From: Himantopus leucocephalus
Lineage: Eukaryota; Chordata; Aves; Charadriiformes; Recurvirostridae
Direction of reading: 5' to 3'
NCBI GenBank assembly: GCA_003993805.1
Contig: RSEF01000006.1
Span: 26,941,402 to 27,005,401 of the forward strand
Length of the DNA stretch: 64,000 nt
Each line of letters opens with the position of its first letter. The first letter of the stretch is position 1. Of this stretch, positions 37,231-48,440 are shown piece by piece. The notes under the pieces are model-generated. The model ran no database searches, was not told the DNA's origin, and worked only from the letters and a program-made list of their open reading frames with translations. Both the position numbers and the translations under genes were made by a program.

Positions 37231-38743
37231 GGTTTTCAGTGAGGAAGGTCCCCACATGGGGAAACCAAGGTGTAAGAAGGCAACTATCTTTGCTTTATTC
37301 CACACAGGATGACTGACCTGTCCTGCTGCAAACCTGATGTCCTCCACAGAAGGCAAATGGACTCATTTATCTCAGAGATGGGTCTTTGGCATCATGGGCT
37401 ATCTGCAAAACTGTTTGGAGGAAAACAGCTCTTTTCAGTGCTCATGCTCAGGGTATAAAGGACCGTAATCTGGAACATTAGACAAGGACTTAAATCCCTT
37501 GAAATAAATGAATTTAAAAAAAATTATTTAAGGGATTCAATTGGACTGCACCTTGGAAACACATTTCCCAGCACTTGAATGGCTTGGACCTGGCCCAGGC
37601 CCAGGATTCCTTCACATTTGAAAGTATGGGAGTTGCTTTAGTCATTCAGAAAATGACTATCTATCAAATGACCACATCACAAAACCTCCTGACAGGGTGC
37701 CACACTCACCACGTGACAAAGAAGCAGATTACTGAAAAATGTTGTTGTCAGAGGACTTTTTCCCCCGACAGTGAATAGGTAAAGGTCACTGGAATTGGAA
37801 CGGGGTTTTCCAGCTACCAGACTATGTGGCTGAAGTTCTTGGACACAAGCCCTGGGGTACCCCACCATGTTCCTGACATCCACAGGGAAAAGTGTTTTTC
37901 TATTCAGGATGCAGGGCAGGTGAGCTGTGGTTGAAAGATGATTGCTTGCAGCCCCCCACGCAAATCCACAGTATCAACAGAGTTAAAATAATACAAACAT
38001 CATTAGTGACAAAGACAGATTTATTGCCTCCAGCCAGACTATGCTTGTTAAGGGAGCCCTGTACAGCTCCATAACGGGATATGAATTCTAATAAAGTTTG
38101 TTTAAAAATGCGGTGGTATTCCAAAAGCAACTGTGCAAAATTGGCAATTCTGATTTTAACAAATCTACTCCTTGTAACTCCTCAGAGACCTACAGGTTTG
38201 CTGTGAAAGGCCTTTTTTTGCGTTTTTAAACACCTCTTACTAAGAACTCAGCAAATCGGATACTTTCCTCACTTCCACTCCCTGACATTGTGGTTCTACT
38301 TAAAGGAAACAACTGTTTATTTATATCTGCATATATTGTGAAGTTGCCCAAATATGCATGCATGCAGAAACCCATGTAGAAAATTTATTCACAGTAATGA
38401 GGCATAAACCATGCTCTAATCCCAGAGGAGGAAGGTTGCTCGAGTTCCTTCACCAGAAGGTCATGTTCACTTTGAGATGATGCTGTTGGAGCTCCCACCA
38501 GTGCTACATTTTATTGGAAAGAAATAGAGTGGATCTGTACTGATAGATATCCTGGGAACTCTGTCTAGATATACAGTACTTCTGGAAAAAAATGGCCATT
38601 CTACTGAACAATTTAATTTGGATTAGCCCTCAGATGTAGAAGGAATCATCATAAATGGCAATTATGAAAGACAAATGAAAAGACATTTGGACACAGCAAA
38701 AGGACACAACAATACCGAGTGCAACAAATGTGCTCTGAGGACA

Positions 38744-39035
38744 GATAGAATCATTATAGAATCATAGAATTGTCTAGGTTGGAAGGGACCTTGAAGATCA
38801 TCAAGTCCAGCCATCAACTTAACACTGCCAAAACCACCACTAAACCATATCCCTAAGCAGCACGTCTACCCATCTTTTAAATACCGCCAGGGATGGTGAC
38901 TCCACCACTTCCCCAGGCAGCCTGTTCCAATGCTTAACAACCCTTTCTGTGAAGAACTTTTTCCTAATATCCATCCTAAACTTACCCTAGCGTAACTTGA
39001 AGCCATTTCCTCTTGTTCTATCACTTGTTACTAGC
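38744..39035 (-). mobile_element. CR1 LINE, 5'-truncated 3' end
   Basis: This is the 3' end of a chicken-repeat-1 non-LTR retrotransposon, read on the minus strand. At the left edge the sequence has repeated AGAATCAT-type units, the reverse complement of the ATTCTATGATTCT tail that ends CR1 elements. Next come the conserved CR1 blocks in reverse: the segment around the word GGTTGGAAGGGACCTTGAAG, the block reading CCAGGCAGCCTGTTCCAATG, and the block ending CTCTTGTTCTATCACTTGTTAC. Similarity stops at about 39031-39035, so only about 290 bp remain and the reverse transcriptase region is absent. Such 5' truncation is normal for CR1. The copy is well preserved compared with the other CR1 remnants here, so it is probably the youngest. 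It cannot move on its own. Confidence 0.95.
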
Positions 39036-39689
39036 GAGGACGCTCCATCCCCCCTTCTGGAACAGACTCTCAGTCTTTGTCCCAACCACGGATTTTATAT
39101 GAGGACAGAAACTACCACCTGGAGCTGAAAGTAAGAGTCTGTGGCATTTGGTGTGGGATTTTTCAATAATATTGACATTAGAGGTAAAGGGGAGAAAGAA
39201 GATGTTCACGGAACATTTAGCAATGAACACCCAAGCGACAAAACTTCACCACGCTACCTACGGTGTCGCTTTGTGGGAGCTCTAGTTTGGGAGGTGAAAG
39301 CCACAGTTGAGTAAAAGATGCTGCACTTCAATGCCATCCCCACCCTGCCGAATCGCAGGACAGTCTTACCAGTCAGAGCTTCTGGACTTCAAGTGTTATT
39401 GTGGGAAGCAAAGTACAGGGGACTGTGGATCAACAAGTTAGTTAACTAAACTGGTTCACTTGAGAAGCTTCTGAGGGAACAGGAAATTAAAATAGGTCTT
39501 TCGGCTTCCCCATATGGAAATATGAGTACAGCCTTTGAGCTTGGACCACACCAACATAGTAAATAAGAAACTCCTGCATCTTTCTTTATACTGTTTTGGA
39601 GAGTGTACTTGAAAGAGAGGAAGATGCAAGGCTGATCGTTTGATTTTGTGTCAAGAGAGGTGTGTTTCAGACTTCAGAGACGTTACAGA

Positions 39690-39890
39690 AGCAATTACAA
39701 CGGTAAATAAAACTATTATTAAAAACCTGATGTTTTTAACTGCTATTTGCGTGTAATCACTCTTAAATAAATGAAGGGAAAGTAAATGTTAGGAGAATAA
39801 TTTGCTGCTAATCAAGAGTAATAAACTGAACAGCCTCATTTCCTTTCCAGACTTCTCTGACTTTAATGCTGTTTTATCTCTCAGAAGTTT
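39690..39890. promoter_or_regulatory. Possible conserved non-coding element
   Basis: Repeat-free AT-rich sequence with ACGGTAAATAAAACTATTA, GCGTGTAATCACTC, TTGCTGCTAATCAAGAG and GACTTTAATGCTGTTTTA. The GTAAATA (forkhead-like) and TAATC (OTX/PITX-like) words are dense. Weak evidence. Confidence 0.22.
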
Positions 39891-41159
39891 GACAGCAGGA
39901 AGAAGCAAAAGGCGAAGTAATGCTGTGTTGGGGGGCGGGGGCAGAAATTCTGGGGTCTGAGGACTCTGGATCTTGTTCTTTTTTCTCCCTTTCTTTTCCC
40001 AGCTCTGATACAGCTCATCTGTTTAGCGATGCATTTTGACAGACTGGGATGGGAAGTAACACAATGATGAAGACTGTGCAATCCTGGAAATGTTGGCTTG
40101 ACCCTGAGAAACACCCTTCCTTTCTGGAAACTGGACGATTCTCCAAGAAAAAGTTCAAAAATTTTTGAAGGCTGATGCAGTCTCACTGAGTTTGCCGATG
40201 TTCAGATCACCCCTGCTCCCTGCCTCTAACTACCTAACTTGCAGACCTTCACTTAACAGTGGGACCATAATCTATTTATGGAATTGTAGAACAGGAAAAT
40301 GGAATCAACCTCATTTTCATAATGTAATTTTCATTGATTTTGCTAACTGGAAGAGTGAGATTTTTCTCCTTAGGAGTCCATATTTGGGATCTAAGTAGGA
40401 ATTTTATTCCAAGGTTATAATGTTAGTATAGTATCTGACACAACTAAGCAAAAGTGACCATTTGGCTCAACCCTATTGAGTCCCCATAATGATATCTTCT
40501 GTGTACAGCAGTGATGAAGGCACAAAATGCTGCATAACCACAGGCAAAACATTTATGGACGGGTGCTTATTATTCAGTTCTACATTGTGCATCTAATCAT
40601 TTTTGAATGGAAAAGAAAATTCAATTCACTCCAATCACAATACATTGTTGCTGGTAAAATTGAATATAGCTTCAACAATGAAAAGAGAACTGCCAATAAA
40701 TCTATGCTGGATGTAAACAAGGGTGGGGGAAAGTTTCACAGTTGTTACACAGTATTTTAAACAAGCAAAGTTTGATTTTGATAATGACTCTACTCTCAAA
40801 GCACTTCATTCTTTTTAATTTATCCTGTCATTAGCCCATTCAGGAGGAATAATACTGATAATAAAAGAGGAAACATGGAGATTAGATGTTTCATGAGAGT
40901 GCTACAGCACCACCTCTGAACTCCCTCCTCCCTGTTTTTCCATACACCCTCCTTACACCTCTGCATTCACACCGTTTCCAGCCAGGGCTGGGCTGCGCTT
41001 ACTCCAACACCGCTCGCATAAGACTAAGTGGGGGTCTGAAACGCAGCTTTAGTGTCTAATTTGGGTGAGATAATCCCAACCAGCCCCGTGCAGAATAGCC
41101 CATATATCTGACAACTCCAGCTCCATCCAACTACGTGGCATGCCAGAGGCCACAGAGGG

Positions 41160-41220
41160 CGTAAGGTCTGGGATTCAAATCCCTGCCTTCCAGCTCCATC
41201 TGCTCTTTTTGTCACTTGTT
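41160..41220 (+). mobile_element. MIR-type SINE remnant (box B region)
   Basis: GGTCTGGGATTCAAATCCCT contains a box-B-like GATTCAAATCC, as in tRNA-derived SINEs. It is followed by a 'ccttccagctcc...tgtcacttgttcc' segment that fits a decayed 'ctctgccac...' region. There is no cloverleaf or box A, so I do not call a tRNA gene. Confidence 0.4.
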
Positions 41221-41867
41221 CCAGCTTTTCCTAAGTACTCATCCACTTAGTCTTGTTCCTGAGCTTCCCCATGGTTCTATTCCTCTTCTCTTCCTCCTCT
41301 GTCTTTCATCTACCTTTTTGCTGCCTTTGGTATGTCCCAGGAACTTCCAAAAAAACCTGTCATATATGTCAGGGCTTGGTCCAGGGCCAGATGCGATAGC
41401 GCTGCTGACAGCTTAAAGACGGGGAAGGAGGGGCTGTGCTGCAACATGACAGCTCCATCCTTACTCCATCCCACTGCCCAGAGCAAGGACAGCGAACAAG
41501 ATAAATGGTGAGGAGATTTTTCTCTTAGATTCCTGTGTAAATCCGTTTTATCTCACCTCTCCATTCAGAATTTGGTATGGGCACAAAATGAAGCAGCGGG
41601 TGGAAGATCCAGCATATTTCCTGAGGAAATGTGTCACTCACGAAATCAAACATTTTTCCGACACTTTATAATGGATAAAAACCCATGTAGAAGCGAGGTC
41701 CCAGGGCCCTGATTTGACAGCTGGGACATTACCCTTGCAGGCTGATTGCCCTTAGTGCAAAGTGCTGGGAGGGCAAGCAGGGCTGAGACTCCATGTCCCA
41801 ATCAGCGACAGGTTTTAAGGGCAGGGGATGTGAAAGGGGCTAGACCAGGAAACTCTCATTACGGCAC

Positions 41868-42000
41868 TGTGAATATACAATGTCCCTTTGCACTTTCAGC
41901 TATGCATTGGAGCACTATAGGCTAATTGATCAGGTGATTAGTGCTACAATGACGTTTCGCTCATTGTGTCAGCGAATGTCCATAAATCCTGAGTAGAATC
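41868..42000. promoter_or_regulatory. Possible conserved non-coding element
   Basis: The stretch with GGCTAATTGATCAGGTGATT near 41920 combines a homeodomain TAATTGAT, an E-box CAGGTG and GATTAG. It is followed by CTACAATGACG and a TCGCTCATTGTG segment with SOX-like CATTGT. Repeat-free and low in simple sequence, with several CpGs kept. Confidence 0.3.
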
Positions 42001-42552
42001 CAGTTTGGAAAAAAGCTGTTACTATTTTACTTACTCCGGCATGGAATAAAGACAGTGAAATAAATATGCCACATCCATATATACTGTCCTCTTGACCACA
42101 AGACCTTCTTGTTTCATTCTCACCCTTGAGAGGAGGAGAAGTAGAACTAGAACAACAAGGGAGAGGGGGATCTAGTTAATCAGGAAATACTTCAAGCCAG
42201 GTGGCTCCACTGGATGTGGGATCTTCCAGGAATCAGAGGCTTCCACGCATTTTGACTGTTAAGCTACCAAGGTTATGAGAGACAGAGAAGCTTCCATCAC
42301 TCTTCTCAAAGCGGTCACAGAGACTTGAACTGTCTCTAATATAACGTTTTAGGCCAAACATTTTAGACCACTAAGGAATTCTGTGATTCATCTTCCTGGA
42401 ATACCTCCCCTTCTCAGTACGCTTTCAAGTGAACATCAACTTCTTTGAATCATACCACAGTTCATTCTGACTTTTTCTTACAAAACAAGGTTTCAAAGTC
42501 CTACAATGACAAAAATATCAGCATGTTTTGTTTCGGTTTGGTTTTTTGCTTG

Positions 42553-42588
42553 TTTTTTTCTTTTCCCCTTTTTTCTTTTCTTTCCCTT
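42553..42588. repeat. Polypyrimidine tract
   Basis: Thirty-six consecutive T or C residues, followed directly by TTAAAAAAAG. Possibly a polypyrimidine simple repeat of no further function. No splice acceptor AG closes it immediately. Confidence 0.85.
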
Positions 42589-42734
42589 AAAAAAAGTTTT
42601 CTCATTGGAAAGTTCTTATCAATGGAAACTTCCTCACCTGACTGAGTTTACTTACAGAAACTACAAGGAAGTGTTCATCCCAACATCTTTTCTTTGTTAT
42701 GCCTTCCCATTTGAAGTGGGAGTTGAGGCACAAA

Positions 42735-42766
42735 ATAGAATCGCAGAATCATAGAATGGTTAAAAT
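42735..42766 (-). mobile_element. CR1 3' tail, extremely truncated
   Basis: The sequence ATAGAATCGCAGAATCATAG followed by AATGGTT is the reverse complement of a CR1 3' terminus (ATTCTATG-type units). Only about 30 bp can be recognised. The right neighbour is not CR1 but resembles a MIR-type SINE, so this is either a very short insertion or a deletion remnant. Only the tail motif supports the call. Confidence 0.75.
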
Positions 42767-42767
42767 A

Positions 42768-42838
42768 GTTTAACTGATTTGCCTAACGTAACACAGGAAG
42801 TTTGTGGGAACTGTACCTAAATCTATGGCACCCGGAGG
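42768..42838 (-). mobile_element. MIR-type SINE remnant, antisense
   Basis: The sequence AACTGATTTGCCTAACGTAA followed by CACAGGAAGTTTGTGGGAAC and CTGTACCTAAATC matches the reverse complement of an amniote MIR-type element. The sauropsid consensus reads roughly 'gacttgcccaaggtcacacaggaagtctgtggcagagctgggaattgaacccag'. It abuts the CR1 tail ending at 42766. Confidence 0.65.
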
Positions 42839-43714
42839 CTTGAGGACAAGGATCTTCATCTGCTTCTCCATTTCATCTCCAGCTTTCCATGAATACATTC
42901 ATCAAATAAATTTATGAGAGGAAGGAATAAATTTGAAATCCCTGTGACGGAATATTTCCAAGCAAGAATTTCATATTCATCTTATTCTAACCAGGCATTT
43001 GATGCTTCTCCAGTTGGAGCACACAGACTTGTAACTGTTGAACCACAGTCTGGCTTTCAATAGCTTGATATTTGCAATGGATGGCTTGGAGTCCATATGC
43101 AGATGATGAATAATTCATAGAAATCAAATGGGAGACACTTGTAAATGACAGCTAAATACAAGAAAGGGATCTCCTTCTTTGAAATGGACAGTCTTCAAGG
43201 AATAGAAGAAACAAATTTTAGCGTAAAAAGGAATCCAGTGTCCACATCTGGTTTAGCCCTCACTTTTCCCCAGTAAGTATCTCTCCCTAAGCTGTTGACA
43301 GTAACCTGGGCAGAATGGGACATACACTGTGGTGTGATAGGCTTTCTCAGCACTGTCCTTTGCTACATCTCTGGCATTTCTGGGTATACCTCAGGAGGGA
43401 ATTTAACCTGTACAATAACTGAAATTGCTTCTATTCTAAGAAATACAGAGTGTAATTGCATTTTTTTTACTATTATTATCTCTCCTTGTTTTCTGGATTC
43501 TTATTTGGAAACTTTAATGGAAAACATTTGCCCTAATTTAAAAAACAAACACACAAAATCCAAATACATCTCTTTTGTTCAGGTGGGTTTTGGAGCTACC
43601 CAGGTTGATTGCTTGCATGGTTTGTTTTTTAAAAAAATTTCTTTGTCAATCTTGGATCAATGGACAGTTTTTGTTAAATCAAGAAGATTTGACAAAAGGA
43701 AGAAAAGCAAAGCC

Positions 43715-43736
43715 GGGGGGGAGGGGGGGGGGGGGG
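43715..43736. repeat. Poly-G run bordering an assembly gap
   Basis: Twenty-one G residues with a single A break (GGGGGGGAGGG...) run directly into the N gap at 43737. Long G runs commonly stop sequencing or assembly, so the true length is unknown. Confidence 0.9.
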
Positions 43737-43741
43737 NNNNN
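43737..43741. other. Assembly gap (5 N)
   Basis: Five N residues follow the poly-G run. The number is probably a placeholder, not a measured length. Open frames across this point are unreliable. Confidence 1.
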
Positions 43742-45044
43742 CAAAATAAATGCCTAAGTGATGAAGCTGTGATCTGACTAGCCAGGGTGGGGAGTAGGAG
43801 TTTGCTAAAGACAGAATACTGGGCCAGAAGCACCAAACTGTGCAGTCTTACAGAAAAAAGGTCTTTGTGCCATTCAGATGGTGCTGACATTTGAAACGTC
43901 TACACTGGGACTGTTTTTCAGAATGCGATTCCCCTTTCATCTCAGTTTTATCTTCTCCTTTACCCTAATCCTCAAATTACTACAGATTGCTCAGATTGTT
44001 TAGCAGCAGCCTCCAAGATTGGTAATTTCTACCTTAAACACTTAAATAAGAAATGGACACCTTTGATTGATGTAAAAGCTTCTGTGCAAGCATAGACCGA
44101 GCTTCCCAGCTCAGCAGACATTCAAAGAAGGCCATTAAAAACCAGGCAACGGTGACAGCTGCTCACCAAATTCATCCTCCTTTCTCATTCTCGTGGCCGT
44201 AGTATCTGCTCTTCAAATCCTACCATCTTTATCAAAGTTAAACTTTCAGGTGTTACTTCAGCTTTGAAGCCAAATCTAATTTTTGTGATAAATCTACACC
44301 AGATGCTTGAGTCAGAGAGACCTTCAGCTAAGTCAATGTATGTTACTTGGAGAAATATCATAACTAGACTGTCAAAATCCTCTCATTTTTATGCATGTAT
44401 TATATCCTCTCTGGCCTAGATACGCTGTGGACAGTACACAGGATATCTAATAACTTCTTACATCTAAACAGGCTTTTATCTTGCTATGTCTCCTTTTTTC
44501 TTTGTCAGCAATGTTTTTCTACTGAATGCAGCTTCCTCTTGTACAAGCAGACACAGCAATATCAATATTCAAACCTGAGCCAAACCTGGGGTGAATTTCT
44601 GAGTTTGCATAAGCCTTTATGACCGTCTGCAAACACTTCAATTCCTGTATAGGTAGAGTGCAAGAACAAGGAATGGCTCTTAAGACAGGCATAAGCAACC
44701 ACCGGGAGAACAGCTCTGTAGCTGCAGATGGAAACTTGAAGTGCTTCTGGAACAAACCCAGTAGTGATTATATACTTTTAAAAGTGTTCTTTGCCTTTTT
44801 ATTCAGTACTTGTAAGTTCTTGTCTCACTGGGCGCACAGCTGGGGCTGCAAAGCAGCATTGGAATACAAATAATCAATCACTATAGTTATTATTTTAATT
44901 ATGGCATGGGGAGAGATTCTTTCATTTAACTGGGTTGCTGCTAATGTTGGGCTTGAGACTCTCATGTTGACTGCAGCAGGAAAGCACCTTTTTCAGCTTT
45001 TTTCTGAGGAAAGCAGTGGGATAAGTCCCAGCCTTTCCAACAAA

Positions 45045-45112
45045 TGGCTTAGGGACCTGCCCAAGAATTGCAAGCGCTCCTCAGCCTGTCTGGATTTGAA
45101 CTCACATTTTGC
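45045..45112 (-). mobile_element. MIR-type SINE remnant, antisense
   Basis: GGCTTAGGGACCTGCCCAAG followed by a decayed 'gtcac' region and CTGGATTTGAACTCACATTT has the order of a reverse-complement MIR: 'gacttgcccaaggtcac ... gggatttgaactca'. Middle portions have diverged. Confidence 0.45.
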
Positions 45113-46569
45113 CTAACCTGAGCTTGATCACTGGTTTAACAGACATTGAAGGAGTGAAGGAAGCAGCTTTGCTCTTCTTCCTTCTGAAGCTGAATCACTG
45201 TGTAGCCAAGGATATGCAAGGCGTAGGTCAAGCAAGAGCAATAACCTCTGTGGAACAGAGGTATTCTGAGTTTTTTCAGGCACTGCCAAGCTCCCAGCAC
45301 TCTGGGAAACAAATGGTGTGTTTAGGAACCAAGGAACAAAGGAATGAATAAATATATATTATTTCTGCTGTCTGCTGTCTTGGGTATAGGTGGACTGTGG
45401 TCATTCTTCATGCACCATGTACATTAGCGGTGGGACTCCTTGTCATGGAAAACTGGTTATTCAGACTGACTCGGGTTCAAAAGCAACTGTACAAATTCAT
45501 GTGCAGAAATCCTTTGTGAGCTATGAAATATGAAGATAGTGCTTCTGGCTCAGGGAGTGCCTGTGCTGCCAATCACCGGAAGGCAAGACTTTCTGGCCAG
45601 CAGTATCCTGAACTTGTTGTTCTTATTCACACCTGGGCGTGGGGATAGAGAAAAGATACCAGGTTTGATGGCCCTGTTTTCTGATCCCTTATGGTCATTC
45701 TTACATTTTGAAGTGCACTAGCACTAACTCAGGTGGTATGTAGGAGCCCAAAATCAATCCCATAATGGCCTCGCTTAGAGCAGAGGTTGGATCTGCGGAA
45801 AAGCCCTTGGGACATGCTTTCTAGGTATAAAGCCAACAGGATTATGTGGGTCTCTGCTACAGTGACAAGGTTCCCTCTGGGGTGACAGCTCTGAAGGCTC
45901 TGCTGTCTTTTCTCCCAACACCCAGACCCTCTATCAAGCCTGGTACAGCACCAGTGCTTTTGGAGAGGATGCTTCTGGGTTTAACTCACTCAGCTGAGCT
46001 CCCTGTAGCCCAGCCCAAGAAAGCCAGCTGCCAGAAGCTCCTGTCTTGCTTCCCAAGTCTCTCCCTGCTCCTTATTGGTTTTCCTTGGCACGGGCCTTTC
46101 AGCAGACGTGAGGCAAACACTAGACATGTGGCAGCTGTGCTGGCATAGCCAGAAAACACATCAATGGGAGATCCAGAAGAACAGATGCAACCCATCAAGC
46201 TTGTGTGGACTGCCTGCACAAGCCTCCCCATGCCCAAAGCAGTGCCAAGTCCCTCAGCAACATGTAATGGGCACCATGCCCTCCAAACAGACGGACATGA
46301 GCACTGACAAACTACAGACCACATCCAAACATTAAGCATAGGCTTGTTGTGGGGCACTTGTCCTAGCCAGACAAGTCAAAACAGATGGCCAGACCTGTAG
46401 ATCTTTGTTTTACACATCTTAATTACACAGCATATTTACTGACCCCATTGGAAAGGCTCTGTTCTTTAGGACCTTTACTGTGTGCACAACTGAGGTTTAA
46501 AAATATATCTCAAATGTGTGACAGGGGAACAATTGCCCTGTGGAAAGAAAAAGCTCATTTCTCTGTCTT

Positions 46570-46650
46570 TGGTAGATGATATTTGTATAGGAGGGAGCCG
46601 GACTATAATTAATCAGATCAAATTCAGAACAGATACGTGCAAGATATCCC
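46570..46650. promoter_or_regulatory. Possible conserved non-coding element
   Basis: GGAGCCGGACTATAATTAAT followed by CAGATCAAA has ETS-like CCGGA, homeodomain TAATTA and TCF-like GATCAAA words close together. Repeat-free, about 80 bp. Weak. Confidence 0.18.
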
Positions 46651-46974
46651 TGTGAGAGAGAAAAAAGCAGACTCAGTAATGTGCGGTGAGGAGGAGCTGG
46701 CTGTGCAGCCAGGCTGCAGATCAGGCTCTGAGGATTTTTGTAGGCCACAAGATGAATGGGATTCAGTAGCACACTGCTGTTAAAAAGGTAGAGAGCTTTC
46801 CAAAATAGGCTCTTGGCCGGCACCAATTTGAAGCTTAGGGAAGGTGGTCTCTCTGTTCTTAATAACCTTCACTGGACCTCTTTTTCCCCCTGTTGCTGGA
46901 TTTGCAAGACATGGGTTGTATTTATTTCAATGGCCTCATGAGGTCTTGCAGCAGGGTATAATTTTAGACATCCT

Positions 46975-47290
46975 ACATTAACAGACATTTAGACAAAATG
47001 GAGTAAGTCCAGAGGAAAGCAACATGGGTAATAAGAGGTTGAGGAAACATGACCTATAGAGAAAGGCAATAGAAACAAGGTCTATTTAATCTGAAAAAGT
47101 AAGAGAGGCCTATAATGATAGTTCTCTATGCTGTCAAATGCTCTTAATGGCACAGGCAGAGCTTAGCTGTTTTTTGAAGGTGATAGGACGTGATGTAATC
47201 AACTTCATTTGTTAGTAAGCTATGACAATTTAGGATTGAAAATAGGGAACTTTGCACACAAACTTGGAGAAGGATTTTAAGACGTTATAT
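46975..47290 (+). mobile_element. Old, decayed CR1 LINE fragment
   Basis: From about 46995 the sequence follows the order of CR1 3' coding-end and UTR blocks in the sense direction. It has GAGTAAGTCCAGAGGAAAGC (compare the CR1 GTCCAGAGAAGGGCAAC block). A segment near 47075-47130 resembles the CR1 'tttagcctgaaaaag ... gaggcctata ... ctctatg' block. GTGATAGGACGTGATGTAAT near 47180 corresponds to the 'gataggacaagaggtaatgg' block, and TTTAGGATTGAAAATAGGGA corresponds to 'tttaggttggatattagg'. Many substitutions and small gaps separate it from the young bird CR1 at 38.7 kb, so it is an old copy. The comparison is from memory, so the exact ends are approximate. Confidence 0.75.
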
Positions 47291-48030
47291 TATAAATTAC
47301 ACCAAGTAAAACCACCACAAGATATAAGGAGAGAATGTGATTAACAGGCAGTATTCAACTCTGATATTACCGCACAAGAAAGCAAAGATATTTTTACATC
47401 ACTGCCACGACAGAGTCATGCTGTCTGTATGGTAAATCAGGACGACCTTTCAAGGGAAATTTCAGAAGTCCCTACTTCTGATATTTTCAATTTTTTCCCA
47501 GTAACTTTTTACAAAATAATTCCTGTATTTCTAAAACTTTACCCAAGTAAAGTTGTAGCAGCAGCTGTCCTATGTCAAAGGAGAATATTTGCAGAATAAG
47601 ATGCTTTTGAAGATGAGTGAAGGATGCAGCTTTAGTTCTAACATTTTAGGCCTGTGCTTTCCTGCACGCTGCTTTCTTGCTTGCTCCAGGGATTAATGAA
47701 GCCACTTTTACAAAAGGCATCGTTCACAATTAGCAGGGTGCTGGGTTTCCCGCATGCGTATAATCTGATGAAAGAAGGGACCTTCATGTCTATCTAGTTT
47801 CACAATAGGCCATTTCACTCAGTAATTTTTGCTCCATGTTCCTATTTTAGGGCTTTTTGTGAATTTCTTCAAGGTACTTGGCTTTGGACAGCTGCAACTT
47901 CTTTCCTGGATACCAGATCCTTTACTTAGAGAGAGAAATTGGGTAGACATGCCTGTGCCAATACCGGGTTCATAAGTGAAGTGATAGATCTTGAAGAGCA
48001 ACCAACATACACACAAACATGTAGAGAGAA

Positions 48031-48070
48031 ACACACACACGCACGCACGCGTGCACACACATATACACAC
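48031..48070. repeat. CA/CG/TA alternating purine-pyrimidine tract
   Basis: Forty consecutive bases alternate purine and pyrimidine without a break: an (AC)5 run, a (GCAC)-type segment with the palindrome GCACGCGTGC at 48045-48054, then a CA run and an ATATACACAC end. Such tracts, especially with CG steps, are known to favour left-handed Z-DNA under supercoiling. No gene start is visible nearby. Confidence 0.95.
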
Positions 48071-48239
48071 TCTCACACTGTCCCTGAGATCATCATGCAG
48101 AGGAAATATTCTCCTCAGTACATTAGCCACAATGCACCCTGGTAAGTCATTGGGTCAGATGCATGAAAAATTGAATATTAAAAATGTGTCTCATGTTTGA
48201 ATTAAAAAAAACCAACCAAACAGCCCAAGATCTAATAAG

Positions 48240-48440
48240 CCTCCAGGCATTTATAATATACTCATTTGGAATTTACAAAGCAGGCAAGCTGGATATGTAC
48301 TAAATGCGAGAACAGATAACCATGAATGAGATGTTAAGAATTCAAAGCCAAAACCATTTGCTAAAAAGCATAAATAGAGCATCATTTCCATTGGTTAGAC
48401 GCCAAATTAAATGTAAAAAGAGACTAACAAAATAAAATCA
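48240..48440. promoter_or_regulatory. Possible conserved non-coding element
   Basis: Unique AT-rich sequence with ATTTATAATATACTCATTTG, CATAAATAGAGC and a CCATTGGTTAGACGCCAAAT segment (inverted CCAAT-like words). No coding frame. Weak. Confidence 0.18.

Larger units (their letters stand above)
24401..38743. other. Non-coding unique sequence with few repeats
   Basis: No gene seen. It holds possible regulatory stretches at 26230, 27310 and 29688-30030, unidentified repeat copy B at 28349, weak SINE remnants near 25955 and 33910, short microsatellites, and the minisatellite at 37112. It is strikingly poor in recognisable interspersed repeats for 14 kb. Confidence 0.68.
39036..46974. other. Non-coding sequence with SINE/LINE remnants and a gap
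   Basis: No gene seen. It contains possible conserved elements at 39690, 41868 and 46570, SINE remnants at 41160, 42768 and 45045, one CR1 tail, the polypyrimidine tract at 42553 and the gap at 43737. The 160-codon frame at 43295-43777 runs through the N gap and is not credible. Confidence 0.68.

Noticed and set aside
41165..41185. tRNA box-B-like sequence GGGATTCAAATCCC
   Set aside because: No box A, no cloverleaf and no 3' acceptor stem. Better explained as an old tRNA-derived SINE.
43295..43777. 160-codon plus-strand open frame
   Set aside because: It crosses the poly-G run and the N gap, so the frame is not real evidence.
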